From contig NZ_FOBG01000001.1 in assembly GCF_900109645.1 (NCBI RefSeq), positions 1,116,001 through 1,180,000 of the forward strand: a stretch of DNA of 64,000 nt. The letters are read 5' to 3'. The notes beneath the pieces are model-generated. The model was not told the DNA's origin, made no database searches, and saw only the letters and a program-made list of their open reading frames with translations. Origin of the DNA: Duganella sp. CF402. Its GTDB lineage: Bacteria; Pseudomonadota; Gammaproteobacteria; Burkholderiales; Burkholderiaceae_D. Below are positions 16,306 to 26,253 of this stretch, piece after piece (positions within the stretch are counted from its first letter, which is position 1; each line of letters starts with the position of its first letter). The translations under genes were made by a program, and so were the position numbers.

Positions 16306-18015
16306 TCAACGCGTCGGTGACGACGGCATAGCCTGCGCCGGGATCGATGGATTGAGAGCCTGGTCGATGTGGCCGCGCGCGTCCTGCATGCCGGCGTTGC
16401 GCTCCACGTCCGCCATCACGCGGGCGTTGGCGATGGTCCATTCCCTGAACGCCGTACCGGCCGCCGGTTGCTTGCGCATCTCGGCCAGCAGTTCCGGCTT
16501 GCTGGCGCCGGCCGCCACTTTCCTCAGCCAGGTCCTGGCCCACGCCGACAATTCCGGTTCCCTAATGTTATGCGCCATCAGCCTGAGCGCATTGCGCGCG
16601 CGTGCTGTGTTGCCGGTGTAGGCATAGGCCAGCGCCGCTTGCCGGGCAAAGGTATTGACTTCATGCGCACTATCCCAGGCCGCGATGGCCGCCAGCAGGG
16701 TAGTCTCGTCCGGCTCTGCCGACGATTGCAGGCCCGCCAGAAATAGCGCGTGCGCTGTTTCGGCCGAGTTTGGATTGAGTTCCAGCGCCCGGTTTAAATT
16801 GCTGTGCGCCGCCTCCAGCTGCGACAGGCGCAGATGGGCCTGGCCCAGCAGGTAGAGCACTTCCGCATCCGGCTTGCGTGCTGCGGCATTCAGGTAGGGC
16901 AGCGCATCTTGCGGATTGCCCCAGTCGACCTGGGCGCGGCTCAGCACGCGCTGGGCGTAGTCATTGGCGGGATAGCGCGCCGCCTCGGCCGCCACGCGGC
17001 GCAGCAGGGCCTCGCCCTCCTTGCGCTCGGGGCAGGACTTGAGCGCGGCCTCGGCCAGCACGAATTCTCCCGATGATTGCGGCAGGCTCTTGAACGCCAT
17101 CCTGGCCAGCGGCAGCTCCGGCACATTGACCGTCAGGACCTTGATGGATTGGCGCCGGTAGCGCCACAGGATATTGCCCAGGTCGGCCACTTTGATGCCG
17201 AACGCCTGCTCGAAGGCCTGGCTAATCGGCACGTCGCGATAGACGGCGCCCAGGTAGTTTTCCATGCGCTTGCGCGTATCCTGGCTGGACAGCATGTAAT
17301 GCGTCAGCAGCCACGAGCGCGCCGCGAATTCCAGCTTGAGGCCCGCCGTGGCGGCGTAGTTGACGCCGCGCGTATCGTTTTGCTCCAGCACGTCCTTGTA
17401 ATCGAGACTGTAGCGGCGGCCTTCGTCGAGGAAGCTCAGGTATCGGCCGACGTTGAGCGGTGTTTTACCGACGGTCATCTGGGTATCGCTAAAGCGGGCG
17501 CTGGCGAAGTAGTGGGCCAGGCCATCGATAAAGGAGATCGGCGCGCGGATATCGGTGTAGCGGTACAGGAAGTGGCGGGTGTAGGCCTCGTACAGATAGC
17601 TCAGGCCTTCGTCGCTGGGATCGAGCTCCACGCCGAAACCCTGCACGCCCGCGCTGCAACTGTTGTACAGCCCGATGGCATTGGCCGGCTGGCTGACTGC
17701 CAGCGCATTCAGCGCCACCGCGCCGTCGTGGTAGTAGAACGTGAGCCGTGGCTCGGCGCCGGTGGTCTTGAGGAACGGCTGGGTGTAGATCCGCAGCATG
17801 TAATCAAGCCGCTCCAGCTGGTTGAGCAGCGCGGCCACATCGTCATTGCTGGTGTTGGAATACACCACGAAGTGCTGGCTCTCGACCCGGAACCACTCCG
17901 ACGCGTTGCGCTGGCCTGCCACCACCACGCGTTGTTCGGCCACTTGTTGCGCATGAACGTTGACCAAGCTGGCGCTACCGAGCAGCATTGCCACATACAA
18001 TGGTTTGAATCTCAT
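16306..18015 (-). CDS. Exported TPR protein with DUF1570-like N-terminal domain
   Basis: 569 residues from ATG 18015 (MRFKPLYVAMLLGSASLVNV); the frame extends six codons to a TTG, but the ATG gives a normal signal peptide. Residues about 40-130 (EWFRVESQHFVVYSNTSNDD and the following helices) look like the peptidase-like DUF1570 start, though no HExxH is seen. The C-terminal half carries several TPR units (DALPYLNAAARKPDAEVLYL; SQLEAAHSNLNRALELNPNS). Probably periplasmic, role unknown. Confidence 0.7.
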   Translation of the reverse strand: MRFKPLYVAMLLGSASLVNVHAQQVAEQRVVVAGQRNASEWFRVESQHFVVYSNTSNDDVAALLNQLERLDYMLRIYTQPFLKTTGAEPRLTFYYHDGAVALNALAVSQPANAIGLYNSCSAGVQGFGVELDPSDEGLSYLYEAYTRHFLYRYTDIRAPISFIDGLAHYFASARFSDTQMTVGKTPLNVGRYLSFLDEGRRYSLDYKDVLEQNDTRGVNYAATAGLKLEFAARSWLLTHYMLSSQDTRKRMENYLGAVYRDVPISQAFEQAFGIKVADLGNILWRYRRQSIKVLTVNVPELPLARMAFKSLPQSSGEFVLAEAALKSCPERKEGEALLRRVAAEAARYPANDYAQRVLSRAQVDWGNPQDALPYLNAAARKPDAEVLYLLGQAHLRLSQLEAAHSNLNRALELNPNSAETAHALFLAGLQSSAEPDETTLLAAIAAWDSAHEVNTFARQAALAYAYTGNTARARNALRLMAHNIREPELSAWARTWLRKVAAGASKPELLAEMRKQPAAGTAFREWTIANARVMADVERNAGMQDARGHIDQALNPSIPAQAMPSSPTR

Positions 18016-18147
18016 TTTTCCGTTTGTCCCCAAAAAGCGCCGATTGATCGCCGTTATCTGCAGCTGGTCGCACGGGAATTGCGTCTGCGCCGCCGCTCTA
18101 ATAGAGTGTCATTATAGACATTAAATTAACTGTATCGGGGGCGTCTC

Positions 18148-18345
18148 ATGCTGAGTTTCATGCTATGGCTGGTGTTGTTGTTCCTGTGCTGGCCGCTGGC
18201 CTTGCTGGCGCTGGTGTTGTATCCGCTGGCGTGGCTGGTCCTGCTGCCGTTTCGCCTGATCGGCATCGGCGTGGAAGGCGTGTTTGAGCTGTTGCGCGCC
18301 ATCGTCATGCTGCCGGCGCGCATCCTCGGCGGCTCGCCGCGTTAG
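18148..18345 (+). CDS. Small hydrophobic membrane protein
   Basis: 65 residues, almost entirely hydrophobic: MLSFMLWLVLLFLCWPLALL followed by a second helix LVLYPLAWLVLLPFRLIGIG and an amphipathic end VFELLRAIVMLPARILGG. Two predicted inner-membrane helices. No family recognised. The stop overlaps that of pldA by four bases (TTAG). Confidence 0.6.
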   Translation: MLSFMLWLVLLFLCWPLALLALVLYPLAWLVLLPFRLIGIGVEGVFELLRAIVMLPARILGGSPR

Positions 18346-19400
18346 AAGTCGACCAGGAAGCCGGCGCCGACGGATTTCTGCGAATAGTTGTAGTCGATCA
18401 GGCTTTGGCCGTAGCCGCTGAAGCCCTGCACATATCCCTTCAGATTGGCGGCTACGGGGAACGACCAGCCCACGCGCAGCGCGCCATGCTTCTTGCCGAA
18501 ATTGCGGCGCGCCATCACCGAGAGCTCGTTGCCGTCAAAGCGGTAGGTGGCGGTCAGGTCGCCGTGACCAAGGTAGTCGGTGATGTCGATGTTGTCATTG
18601 TCCGAGCGCGCATTGTCCAGCCGCTTCCACAGGCGGAAGGAAACGCCGAATTTCCCTTTCTCCGCTCCCACCTCCGCATAGATCCGGTTCCAGCTGCGCG
18701 ACAGCGTGGAGGTCTGGCCGTTCGACTGGTGATTCAGGCCCAGCGTCAGGTAGCGCGTCTCCAGCGGCCCGAGGTTCAGGTTCAGCGGCGTGGTCAGCAT
18801 CATCTCAGGCTGGTAGTTGGTTTCGCGGAAGGGGCTGGACGCCGCGCGGTTGTATGCTTGCCAGAAGCTGTTCTGGGTGTAGCCGAACCACAGGTCGACC
18901 GGCGTGCTCATCAGCTGCTCGATCAGCTTCATCTTGAAACTGATCTGGTAGGTCAGCTCCACATGCTTGGATTTGATGCCGGCAGGCGTAAACTCCTGAA
19001 AAGGCGCATCATTGGAGCTGGTGCTGTAATTGGCCAGCAAAAGATAGGTGTCCTTGTGCGGCCGGAAGTTGAACACGCCGCGCTTGGCGGCGCGATCGAG
19101 CTCCCATTCCTGCACCATGCGCGAGACGCTGTCTTCCGGCGCAATGGTGGTCAGCGCGGCCACCTTGGCCGGGACTTTCGGCTCGGGCGGGGGCGCGGCC
19201 GGCTGGGTGCGGGCCGGCTCAGCCTTGCGGTCGGGCGTGGCGACGTTGGCCAGTCCGTCGTAGCAGGCGAGGCGGGCGCTGGCGTCGCCGAGCACGGCGC
19301 AGCGTTCCAGCCGCAGTTGAAGATCGGAGGCCTGGGCGAAAGCCAGGGCCGGGGCTATGCCTAAAGAGAGGAAGAGCGTGTTTTTTGCCAGTGCGCGCAT
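18342..19400 (-). CDS. pldA: Outer membrane phospholipase A
   Basis: 352 residues with a signal peptide (LFLSLGIAPALAFA). An N-terminal extension with a Pro/Ala-rich stretch precedes the 12-strand barrel. The OMPLA active-site signature is seen in LNHQSNGQTSTLSRSWNRIY (His, Ser, then Asn in the HxSNG context), and YTQNSFWQAYN is also diagnostic. PldA hydrolyses misplaced outer-leaflet phospholipids in a Ca2+- and dimer-dependent manner. The C-terminal Phe (FLVDF) suits barrel insertion by BAM. Confidence 0.9.
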   Translation of the reverse strand: MRALAKNTLFLSLGIAPALAFAQASDLQLRLERCAVLGDASARLACYDGLANVATPDRKAEPARTQPAAPPPEPKVPAKVAALTTIAPEDSVSRMVQEWELDRAAKRGVFNFRPHKDTYLLLANYSTSSNDAPFQEFTPAGIKSKHVELTYQISFKMKLIEQLMSTPVDLWFGYTQNSFWQAYNRAASSPFRETNYQPEMMLTTPLNLNLGPLETRYLTLGLNHQSNGQTSTLSRSWNRIYAEVGAEKGKFGVSFRLWKRLDNARSDNDNIDITDYLGHGDLTATYRFDGNELSVMARRNFGKKHGALRVGWSFPVAANLKGYVQGFSGYGQSLIDYNYSQKSVGAGFLVDF

Positions 19401-19535
19401 GCAGTGAGGCCCAAGGAAAGGTAGAGTTAGGCGCCAGATTACATTAATTGCCGCGAATCATGTAGCACGCTAGCTCTTGAATTCTATCGCATGCGCCATA
19501 TTTGTGAGTTCCATCAAGATACCAAGGAGATTGTG

Positions 19536-21647
19536 ATGACCCGCAAGACCCCCATCGAGCGTTACCGCAACATCGGCATCAGCGCTCACATTGACGCTGG
19601 CAAAACCACGACCACGGAGCGCATCCTGTTCTATACCGGCGTCAACCATAAAATCGGCGAAGTGCACAACGGCGCGGCGACGATGGACTGGATGGAGCAG
19701 GAGCAGGAACGCGGGATCACGATCACCTCGGCCGCCACCACTGCCTTCTGGAAGGGCATGGCCGGCAATTTCGCCGAGCATCGCATCAATATCATCGATA
19801 CGCCGGGCCACGTCGACTTCACGATCGAGGTGGAGCGTTCGATGCGCGTGCTCGATGGCGCCGTGATGGTGTACGACGCTGTCGGCGGCGTGCAGCCGCA
19901 GTCGGAGACCGTGTGGCGCCAGGCGAATAAATACCATGTGCCGCGCATCGCGTTCATCAACAAGATGGACCGCGTCGGTGCGGACTTCTTCCGGGTGCGC
20001 GAGCAGATCGCCAATCGCCTGAAAGGCGTGGCAGTGCCGATCCAGATTCCGCTCGGCGCCGAGGATAACTTCCACGGCGTGGTGGATCTGGTCAAGATGC
20101 GCGCGATTAACTGGGACGACGAAACCCTCGGCGTCAAGTTCACCTATGAAGACATCCCGGCCAACCTGCAAGGGCTGGCGCAGGAATGGCGCGACAAGAT
20201 GGTGGAAGCGGCCGCCGAAGGCACGCCCGAACTGCTGGAGAAATACCTGGACGGCGGCGTGCTGACGGAAGACGAGATCAAGACCGGCCTGCGCCTGCGC
20301 ACCATCCGCAACGAGATCGTGCCGATGCTGGCCGGCAGCGCCTTCAAGAATCGCGGCGTGCAGGCCATGCTGGATGCGGTGATTGAATATCTGCCGTCGC
20401 CGGTGGACGTGCCGGCCATCGCCGGTCACGACGAGGACGATAAGCCGATCGAACGCCATCCGACCGATTCGGATCCGTTCTCCGCGCTGGCGTTCAAGAT
20501 CATGACCGATCCATTTGTCGGCCAGCTGACCTTCTTCCGCGTGTACTCGGGCGTGGTGAATTCCGGCGACACGGTCTACAACCCGACCAAGTCGCAGAAG
20601 GAACGTCTGGGCCGCATCCTGCAGATGCATGCGAATGAGCGCAAGGAGATCAAGGAAGTCTACGCCGGCGATATCGCGGCGGCGGTGGGCCTGAAGGGCG
20701 TGACCACCGGCGATACCTTAAGCTCACCGGACCACGTGATCGTGCTGGAAAAGATGATCTTCCCAGAACCGGTGATCTCGCAGGCGGTGGAGCCGAAGAC
20801 CAAGGCCGACCAGGAAAAAATGGGCATCGCCCTGAACCGGCTGGCGCAGGAGGATCCATCCTTCCGCGTGCATACGGACGAGGAATCGGGCCAGACCATC
20901 ATGTCCGGCATGGGCGAGCTGCATCTGGAAATTCTGGTGGACCGCATGCGGCGCGAGTTTGGCGTGGAGGCGACGGTCGGCAAGCCGCAAGTGGCTTACC
21001 GCGAGACCATCACCAAAACGGCGACCGACGTCGAAGGCAAATTCGTCAAGCAGTCCGGCGGGCGTGGCCAGTATGGTCACGTGGTGCTGACGCTGGAACC
21101 GCTGGAAGCCGGCGGCAAAGGCTACGAGTTCGTGGACGCCATCAAGGGCGGCGTGGTGCCGCGCGAGTTCATCCCTGCGGTGGACAAGGGTATCCAGGAG
21201 ACCTTACGCACGGGCGTGCTGGCGGGTTATCCGGTGGTCGACGTGCGCGCCACGCTGACCTTTGGCTCGTATCACGACGTGGACTCGAACGAGAATGCCT
21301 TCCGCATGGCCGGTTCGATGGCCTTCAAGGAAGGCATGAAGCGCGCAGGGCCGGTGCTGCTGGAGCCGGTGATGCAGGTGGAAGTCGAAACGCCCGAGGA
21401 ATTCATGGGCAATGCGATGGGCGACCTGACCGCGCGGCGCGGCATGGTGCAGGGCATGGACGAGATCCCAGGCGGCGGCGGGAAGATCATCCGCGCCTCG
21501 GTGCCGCTGGCCGAGATGTTTGGTTACTCGACCACCCTGCGTTCACTGACGCAGGGCCGGGCGACCTACACGATGGAGTTCAAGCACTACGCTGAAGTGC
21601 CGAAACACATCCTCGACCACATCGCCGTGACCAAGGCGCGTGCTTAA
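19536..21647 (+). CDS. fusA: Elongation factor G (stand-alone copy)
   Basis: 703 residues from ATG 19536, which has AAGGAGA six to twelve bases upstream. GTPase motifs: [12 protein letters not shown] (G1), ITSAATT (G2), DTPGHVDF (G3), NKMD (G4). The C-terminal domains IV and V are complete ([39 protein letters not shown]). It promotes ribosomal translocation. The gene is not beside rpsL, rpsG or tuf, so it is a second EF-G paralog, as many betaproteobacteria have. Its stop overlaps the next convergent gene by four bases. Confidence 0.93.
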   Translation: MTRKTPIERYRNIGISAHIDAGKTTTTERILFYTGVNHKIGEVHNGAATMDWMEQEQERGITITSAATTAFWKGMAGNFAEHRINIIDTPGHVDFTIEVERSMRVLDGAVMVYDAVGGVQPQSETVWRQANKYHVPRIAFINKMDRVGADFFRVREQIANRLKGVAVPIQIPLGAEDNFHGVVDLVKMRAINWDDETLGVKFTYEDIPANLQGLAQEWRDKMVEAAAEGTPELLEKYLDGGVLTEDEIKTGLRLRTIRNEIVPMLAGSAFKNRGVQAMLDAVIEYLPSPVDVPAIAGHDEDDKPIERHPTDSDPFSALAFKIMTDPFVGQLTFFRVYSGVVNSGDTVYNPTKSQKERLGRILQMHANERKEIKEVYAGDIAAAVGLKGVTTGDTLSSPDHVIVLEKMIFPEPVISQAVEPKTKADQEKMGIALNRLAQEDPSFRVHTDEESGQTIMSGMGELHLEILVDRMRREFGVEATVGKPQVAYRETITKTATDVEGKFVKQSGGRGQYGHVVLTLEPLEAGGKGYEFVDAIKGGVVPREFIPAVDKGIQETLRTGVLAGYPVVDVRATLTFGSYHDVDSNENAFRMAGSMAFKEGMKRAGPVLLEPVMQVEVETPEEFMGNAMGDLTARRGMVQGMDEIPGGGGKIIRASVPLAEMFGYSTTLRSLTQGRATYTMEFKHYAEVPKHILDHIAVTKARA

Positions 21648-22114
21648 AACGCCTTGAGCTTCAACTGAAGCGAAATCCCGCCGTACAAGCGGTCTTTGTA
21701 CGACGGGATGATCGCCACGTTGATGCCGACGCGTTCATATTCGTAGCTCAAAGTCGGAATGGCGGCGGGGAACCAGCCGCCATTGCGCATTTTAGGGTAG
21801 CCGTCAAAGGCGCCCAGCACCGCGCCGATGCGCACCGGGCCGACTTTCCACGGCTGGTAGTAGATGCCGGCGTAGTTGGAGTAGGCGCGGTCGCTGTTGT
21901 AGAAACGCCCCGCCGTGGCCGAGGCGACGGTCGAGAAGCGCCATTCCGCGCCGATGCCGCCGTTGGCGCCGTTCAGGTCTTTGTCGCGCTGGAAGTGCGC
22001 GGTATAGAAGCCGCCGTTGATCCACACTTCATTCAGCGGCGCCGATTCGATGGTTTCGGCGCTTGCGCTACCCGCCAACAGTGCCAGCAGCGCGATACAT
22101 ACACGTTTCATCAT
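21644..22114 (-). CDS. Small outer-membrane beta-barrel-like protein
   Basis: 156 residues with a signal peptide ([20 protein letters not shown]). The mature part alternates aromatic/polar residues in short strands ([48 protein letters not shown]) and ends in Phe, as 8-stranded barrels do. It resembles small barrels such as lipid A-modifying or porin-like proteins, but no catalytic signature is recognised. Its stop overlaps that of fusA (TTAA). Confidence 0.6.
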   Translation of the reverse strand: MMKRVCIALLALLAGSASAETIESAPLNEVWINGGFYTAHFQRDKDLNGANGGIGAEWRFSTVASATAGRFYNSDRAYSNYAGIYYQPWKVGPVRIGAVLGAFDGYPKMRNGGWFPAAIPTLSYEYERVGINVAIIPSYKDRLYGGISLQLKLKAF

Positions 22115-22173
22115 CTAAAGCTTTCTTCATCTAAGTTGAAGGACGATGGATTATAGCCGTGTATCATGCAGGC

Positions 22174-23403
22174 ATGAAACTACGCTTGATTCCCTTCATG
22201 CTGGCGCTGGTGGCCTCGTCCGCTGGCGCACAAAACGTTGAGTGGCGCGGCCTGCTGGACGTGCGTGCCGTCGATTCCGACGCCGGCCGCAGCTTCCTCG
22301 ATAGTGGACTGGGCAAGACCCGTTACGATGAAAACTCGCCGCGCCTGAGCATCGGCCAGGCCGTACTGCGCGCCGATGCCGATTTATTGGACAGCGTGAG
22401 CGCCAGCCTGGAACTGAGCGCAGACCAGCAGCATCGCGGCGTGGTCGATGTGCGCGAAGCCTTCCTCACATGGAGCCCGGTGCCGGACGGTGCGTGGAAA
22501 ACCCGCGTGCGGGCCGGCTTTTTCTTCCCGCCGACCAGCGTGGAACTCGATTACGACAGCGTGGGCTGGGTGCCCAAACACACCATTTCCAGTTCTGCCA
22601 TCAACAGCTGGATCGGCGAAGAGCTGCGCACCAATGGTATCGAGTGGAGCGCGCGGCGGCTGGGCCGGTACAGTGGCGATGCGTACGATGTTGGTGTACT
22701 GGCTGCCGTCTTCACCGGCAACGACCCTACCGGTACACTTTTGTGCTGGCGCGGCTGGTCGATCAGCGACCGTATCGCCGGCCGTAACGATACTGTGAAG
22801 CTGGCTGATTTGCCGGTGTACCGGCGGCCTGGCGGCTATTTGCTGCGGCAGTCGCGCGACATTCACCCGTTCCGGGAGCTGGACGGGAAGCTTGGCTACT
22901 ACGTCGGCGCGAATTTCAATGTGGGCACGCGGCTGGAAGCGGCGGCGCTGCATTACGATAACCTGACCGACCCCACGGTGGTCAAGGACGGCCAATACGG
23001 CTGGCGTACGCATTTCAACCACGTGAGTGTCGTGTGGCGCCCGCATGGCGCATGGGAATTGGCGATGCAGTCCATGCGCGGCGATACCATCATGGGCCGG
23101 GTCGGCGCTGGCAGCTACTTCCAGTCCTGGTTTGCGCTGGCCAGCCATCCACTCGGCCCTGGTACGGCGGCCGTGCGCTATGACCGCTTCAGCACCACCG
23201 AACACGATAACATTCCATCCGATCCGAACGGCGAAGTTGGCCACGGCGTCGCGCTGGCCTACGACCTGCCGCTGGCGGAAAGCCTGTCGCTGATGACCGA
23301 GGCACTGCTGGTGCGCAGCGAGCGCCCGGCGCGCGCCCTGATCGGCGAGCCGGTATCGCAAAAGGAGCGCAGCCTGACCGTCTCGTTACGCTGGCGCTTT
23401 TAA
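22174..23403 (+). CDS. Porin-like outer membrane protein
   Basis: 409 residues from ATG 22174 with a signal peptide (LRLIPFMLALVASSAGAQ). The mature chain is a series of amphipathic strands with aromatic girdles and ends LTVSLRWRF, the terminal Phe expected of a BAM substrate. An N-terminal region (LLDVRAVDSDAGRSFLDSGL) resembles phosphate/short-chain-dicarboxylate-type porin-like proteins of Burkholderiales, but the substrate is unknown. Its stop overlaps the NagX-like gene by four bases. Confidence 0.65.
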   Translation: MKLRLIPFMLALVASSAGAQNVEWRGLLDVRAVDSDAGRSFLDSGLGKTRYDENSPRLSIGQAVLRADADLLDSVSASLELSADQQHRGVVDVREAFLTWSPVPDGAWKTRVRAGFFFPPTSVELDYDSVGWVPKHTISSSAINSWIGEELRTNGIEWSARRLGRYSGDAYDVGVLAAVFTGNDPTGTLLCWRGWSISDRIAGRNDTVKLADLPVYRRPGGYLLRQSRDIHPFRELDGKLGYYVGANFNVGTRLEAAALHYDNLTDPTVVKDGQYGWRTHFNHVSVVWRPHGAWELAMQSMRGDTIMGRVGAGSYFQSWFALASHPLGPGTAAVRYDRFSTTEHDNIPSDPNGEVGHGVALAYDLPLAESLSLMTEALLVRSERPARALIGEPVSQKERSLTVSLRWRF

Positions 23404-24452
23404 ATGGTGACGCGCCAGCCGCGTTTGTAGGCATAGGCCATCGCCAGCCAGAACACGGCGGTGAAGCTGGCGGCAAACGCCATCGACGCAAACTCGGGAC
23501 CGAACACCGGTGCCAGTGGCGCGCGAAACACATGTTCATACAACGGTCCCATCACGCCGCCGTAGGCCAGCGCGCATGCTGCCAGCCACGAACCGGCATA
23601 CGCCGTGATGGCGTTCACACCCATCGCACGACCCAGTGGCGGCCAGCCTTGCACATCGATCAGCCGATGGGCGAGGGCGATGGCAAGCATGCCCAAGCCG
23701 CCGGTCCACAGCACGAACGATGAAGTCCACAACTGCTTATTCAGCGGCAGCGCCAGCGACCACACGCCTCCAACTAGCATCGCCACCACGCCCGCGAGGG
23801 CCAGCGTGCCGGTGCGGCCTTTGCGCAGCCAATCGCCCGCGCGCATGCCGAGGATGACGGTGCCCAGCGAAGGCAGCGTACTCAATATGCCTTCCGGTTC
23901 GTGCGCCAGACCGGTGGCGGCGTCGTACTGATAAGAGAGTGCGCCCAGCACGGCGGTGTCGATGCGGTCTGCGAGGTTGAGGTCAGGTTCCACACTTCCG
24001 CTCAACAGCGCCCAGTAGCCGAGCAGGATGGTGGCCAATGCGGCCCACTGCGCGCGGGCGTTGGGCAGGTAGATGGCGATCAGGCCGGCGGCCGCGAAGC
24101 AAATGCCGGTGCGCTGCAGGACGCCGAGCAGGCGGAAATGCGCGCCCATCGCCAGCATCGAGACCACATTCAGTGCGACACCAAGCAGCACGATGCGTGC
24201 CCCGCGCAGCATGACGGCGCGCGCCATCGGCGCGGCGGGCGCGTCGGCGTCGAGCTGCTTGCCGAGCGCCAGCTGCAGCGATACGCCGACGATCAGCATA
24301 AATACAGGGAAGATGAAATCTGCCGGCGTGCAGCCGTGCCAGTGCGCGTGCTCCAGCCAGGGATAGATGTGAGACCAGTCGCCGGCATCGTTCACCAGCA
24401 GCATGGCGGCCACGGTGAGGCCGCGCACAGCGTCGATAGAGTTGATCCGCAT
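23400..24452 (-). CDS. NagX/HGSNAT-like transmembrane acyltransferase (DUF5009 type)
   Basis: 350 residues with about ten hydrophobic helices. The N-terminus RINSIDAVRGLTVAAMLLVN and the conserved loop WHGCTPADFIFPVFMLIVG are characteristic of the heparan-alpha-glucosaminide N-acetyltransferase-like family, with the His in the loop as the likely acetyl carrier. Bacterial members (NagX) are found in amino-sugar use and may acetylate sugars across the inner membrane. No amino-sugar genes adjoin here. Confidence 0.82.
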   Translation of the reverse strand: MRINSIDAVRGLTVAAMLLVNDAGDWSHIYPWLEHAHWHGCTPADFIFPVFMLIVGVSLQLALGKQLDADAPAAPMARAVMLRGARIVLLGVALNVVSMLAMGAHFRLLGVLQRTGICFAAAGLIAIYLPNARAQWAALATILLGYWALLSGSVEPDLNLADRIDTAVLGALSYQYDAATGLAHEPEGILSTLPSLGTVILGMRAGDWLRKGRTGTLALAGVVAMLVGGVWSLALPLNKQLWTSSFVLWTGGLGMLAIALAHRLIDVQGWPPLGRAMGVNAITAYAGSWLAACALAYGGVMGPLYEHVFRAPLAPVFGPEFASMAFAASFTAVFWLAMAYAYKRGWRVTI

Positions 24453-24574
24453 AGTGTTTTTATATTTTTAGCCAGCGCGAACAGTATCACAGCATCCCTC
24501 CTTAGGGAGGTGTTTTCTGTCTCTTTGGATAGTACAGTTTCAACCAGTTTCACTAATGGTGCGAGGAGCAGGGA

Positions 24575-26251
24575 ATGGAAGTCAACAAAAATGAGATCAG
24601 CGTGTCGGGCCGCCTTGGCATGGGCTTCGGGATTATCCTGGCCATGATGCTGGTGCTGTCTGCGCTGAGCGTGTTCAAGGTGAACGCGATCGACAACAGC
24701 CTGCAGCACATCAGCGAGGTGAATAACGTCAAGCAGCGCTACGCGATTAATTTTCGCGGCAGTGTGCATGACCGCGCGATCGCGCTGCGCGATGTGACGC
24801 TAGTCGGCGATGCTGAGATCTCCGCCGTGACGGCGTTGATCGATAAACTGGATAACGACTACCAGCAGTCCGCACGTCCATTGGATGCGCTGTTCAGCGA
24901 CACCAAGGCCATCGTCTCGGTGGAGGAACGCGCATGGCTGGAAAAGATCAAACAGACCGAAGCCCGCGCCATGCCGCTGGTGCGCAAGATTATCGCGGCG
25001 CGCCAGTCAGGTGATGTCGACGGCGCGCGGGCGATGATGCTGGCGCAGGCCAAGCCCGCCTTTGTGGATTGGCTGGCCAGCATCAACGGCTTTATCGATC
25101 AGGAAGAGAAACTGACCGAGGCCGAGTCGGCCCTGGCCCGGCATGGCGCGCATAACTTTCAATCGCTGGCGTTGGCTGCGGTGGCGGTGGCGATCGCCAT
25201 CGGCGTGGTGGTGGCCTGGCGCGTGACGCAGTACTTGCTGCGCGCGCTGGGCGCCGAGCCGGCCGAAGTCAAGGCGCTGGCGAATGCGGTGGATCGCGGC
25301 GAGCTGTATCACGAGGTGGCGCTGCGCGGCCAGGATCATGACAGCATCATGGCGGTGCTGGTGAAGATGAGCCGCAACCTGCGCACGACGGTGACGGAGG
25401 TGCATGACGCCGCGCTGGCGGTAGCCAGCATCAGCGATCAGATCTCGGAACAGAACCAGCATTTGTCCGGCCGCACCGAGGATCAAGCCAGCTCGCTGGA
25501 GGAAACCGCGTCGGCGATGGAGCAGTTGACTGCTACCGTCAAGCAGAATGCCGACAGCGCGCGCGATGCCAATGCGCTGGCGCAGAATGCGTCCGAAATC
25601 GCCAGCAAGGGCGGCGAGATAGTTGGGGAGGTGGTGCTGACCATGAACGCCATCGATGAATCGTCGCGCAAGATCGAGGAAATTATCAGTGTGATTGACG
25701 GTATCGCGTTCCAGACCAATATTTTGGCCTTGAATGCGGCAGTGGAAGCGGCGCGCGCAGGTGAGCAGGGACGCGGCTTCGCTGTAGTGGCGACCGAGGT
25801 GCGCAATCTGGCGCAACGCAGTTCCAGCGCGGCGCGCGAGGTGAAGACGCTGATCGATACGTCGGTGGCACGGATTCATGCGGGCACGCAGCTGGTGGAG
25901 CACGCGGGCAGCACCATGCGCGATATCGTGGACAGCGTGAAGCAGGTCAGCGATATGGTAGGCGCGATTACGCTGGCCAGTACTGAGCAACGCCAGGGCA
26001 TCGAGGAAGTCAACCGCGCGATTTCGCAGATGGACCAGGTGACGCAGCAGAATGCGGCACTGGTCGAACATGCGGCCGCCGAGGTGGAGGTCTTGCAGGA
26101 TCAGGCAGCGCAGCTGAACCACGCGGTCAGCGTGTTCAAGACCGAACGCGAAGGCTGGCGCGCGCCGACCGGCCGCAGCGGCCACGCGTCCACCGGCGGC
26201 GAGGCGCGTGCGTTGACGGCCGGCCTGCTGCCAGCGCCTGCTGGAGCCTGA
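24575..26251 (+). CDS. Methyl-accepting chemotaxis protein
   Basis: 558 residues. TM1 about 14-36, periplasmic four-helix-bundle ligand domain (37-195), TM2 about 196-217, HAMP (218-270), then a cytoplasmic signalling coiled coil. The kinase-control hairpin is [20 protein letters not shown] with [17 protein letters not shown]. Candidate methylation sites occur around [16 protein letters not shown]. There is no C-terminal NWETF-like pentapeptide; the tail is Gly/Ala/Pro-rich. The GAF-EAL gene starts two bases after the stop, so receptor and phosphodiesterase are probably co-expressed. Confidence 0.94.
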   Translation: MEVNKNEISVSGRLGMGFGIILAMMLVLSALSVFKVNAIDNSLQHISEVNNVKQRYAINFRGSVHDRAIALRDVTLVGDAEISAVTALIDKLDNDYQQSARPLDALFSDTKAIVSVEERAWLEKIKQTEARAMPLVRKIIAARQSGDVDGARAMMLAQAKPAFVDWLASINGFIDQEEKLTEAESALARHGAHNFQSLALAAVAVAIAIGVVVAWRVTQYLLRALGAEPAEVKALANAVDRGELYHEVALRGQDHDSIMAVLVKMSRNLRTTVTEVHDAALAVASISDQISEQNQHLSGRTEDQASSLEETASAMEQLTATVKQNADSARDANALAQNASEIASKGGEIVGEVVLTMNAIDESSRKIEEIISVIDGIAFQTNILALNAAVEAARAGEQGRGFAVVATEVRNLAQRSSSAAREVKTLIDTSVARIHAGTQLVEHAGSTMRDIVDSVKQVSDMVGAITLASTEQRQGIEEVNRAISQMDQVTQQNAALVEHAAAEVEVLQDQAAQLNHAVSVFKTEREGWRAPTGRSGHASTGGEARALTAGLLPAPAGA

Positions 26252-26253
26252 GC

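Noticed and set aside
19536..21647. EF-G as part of the str ribosomal operon
   Set aside because: None of rpsL, rpsG or tuf is adjacent; neighbours are pldA and outer-membrane genes.
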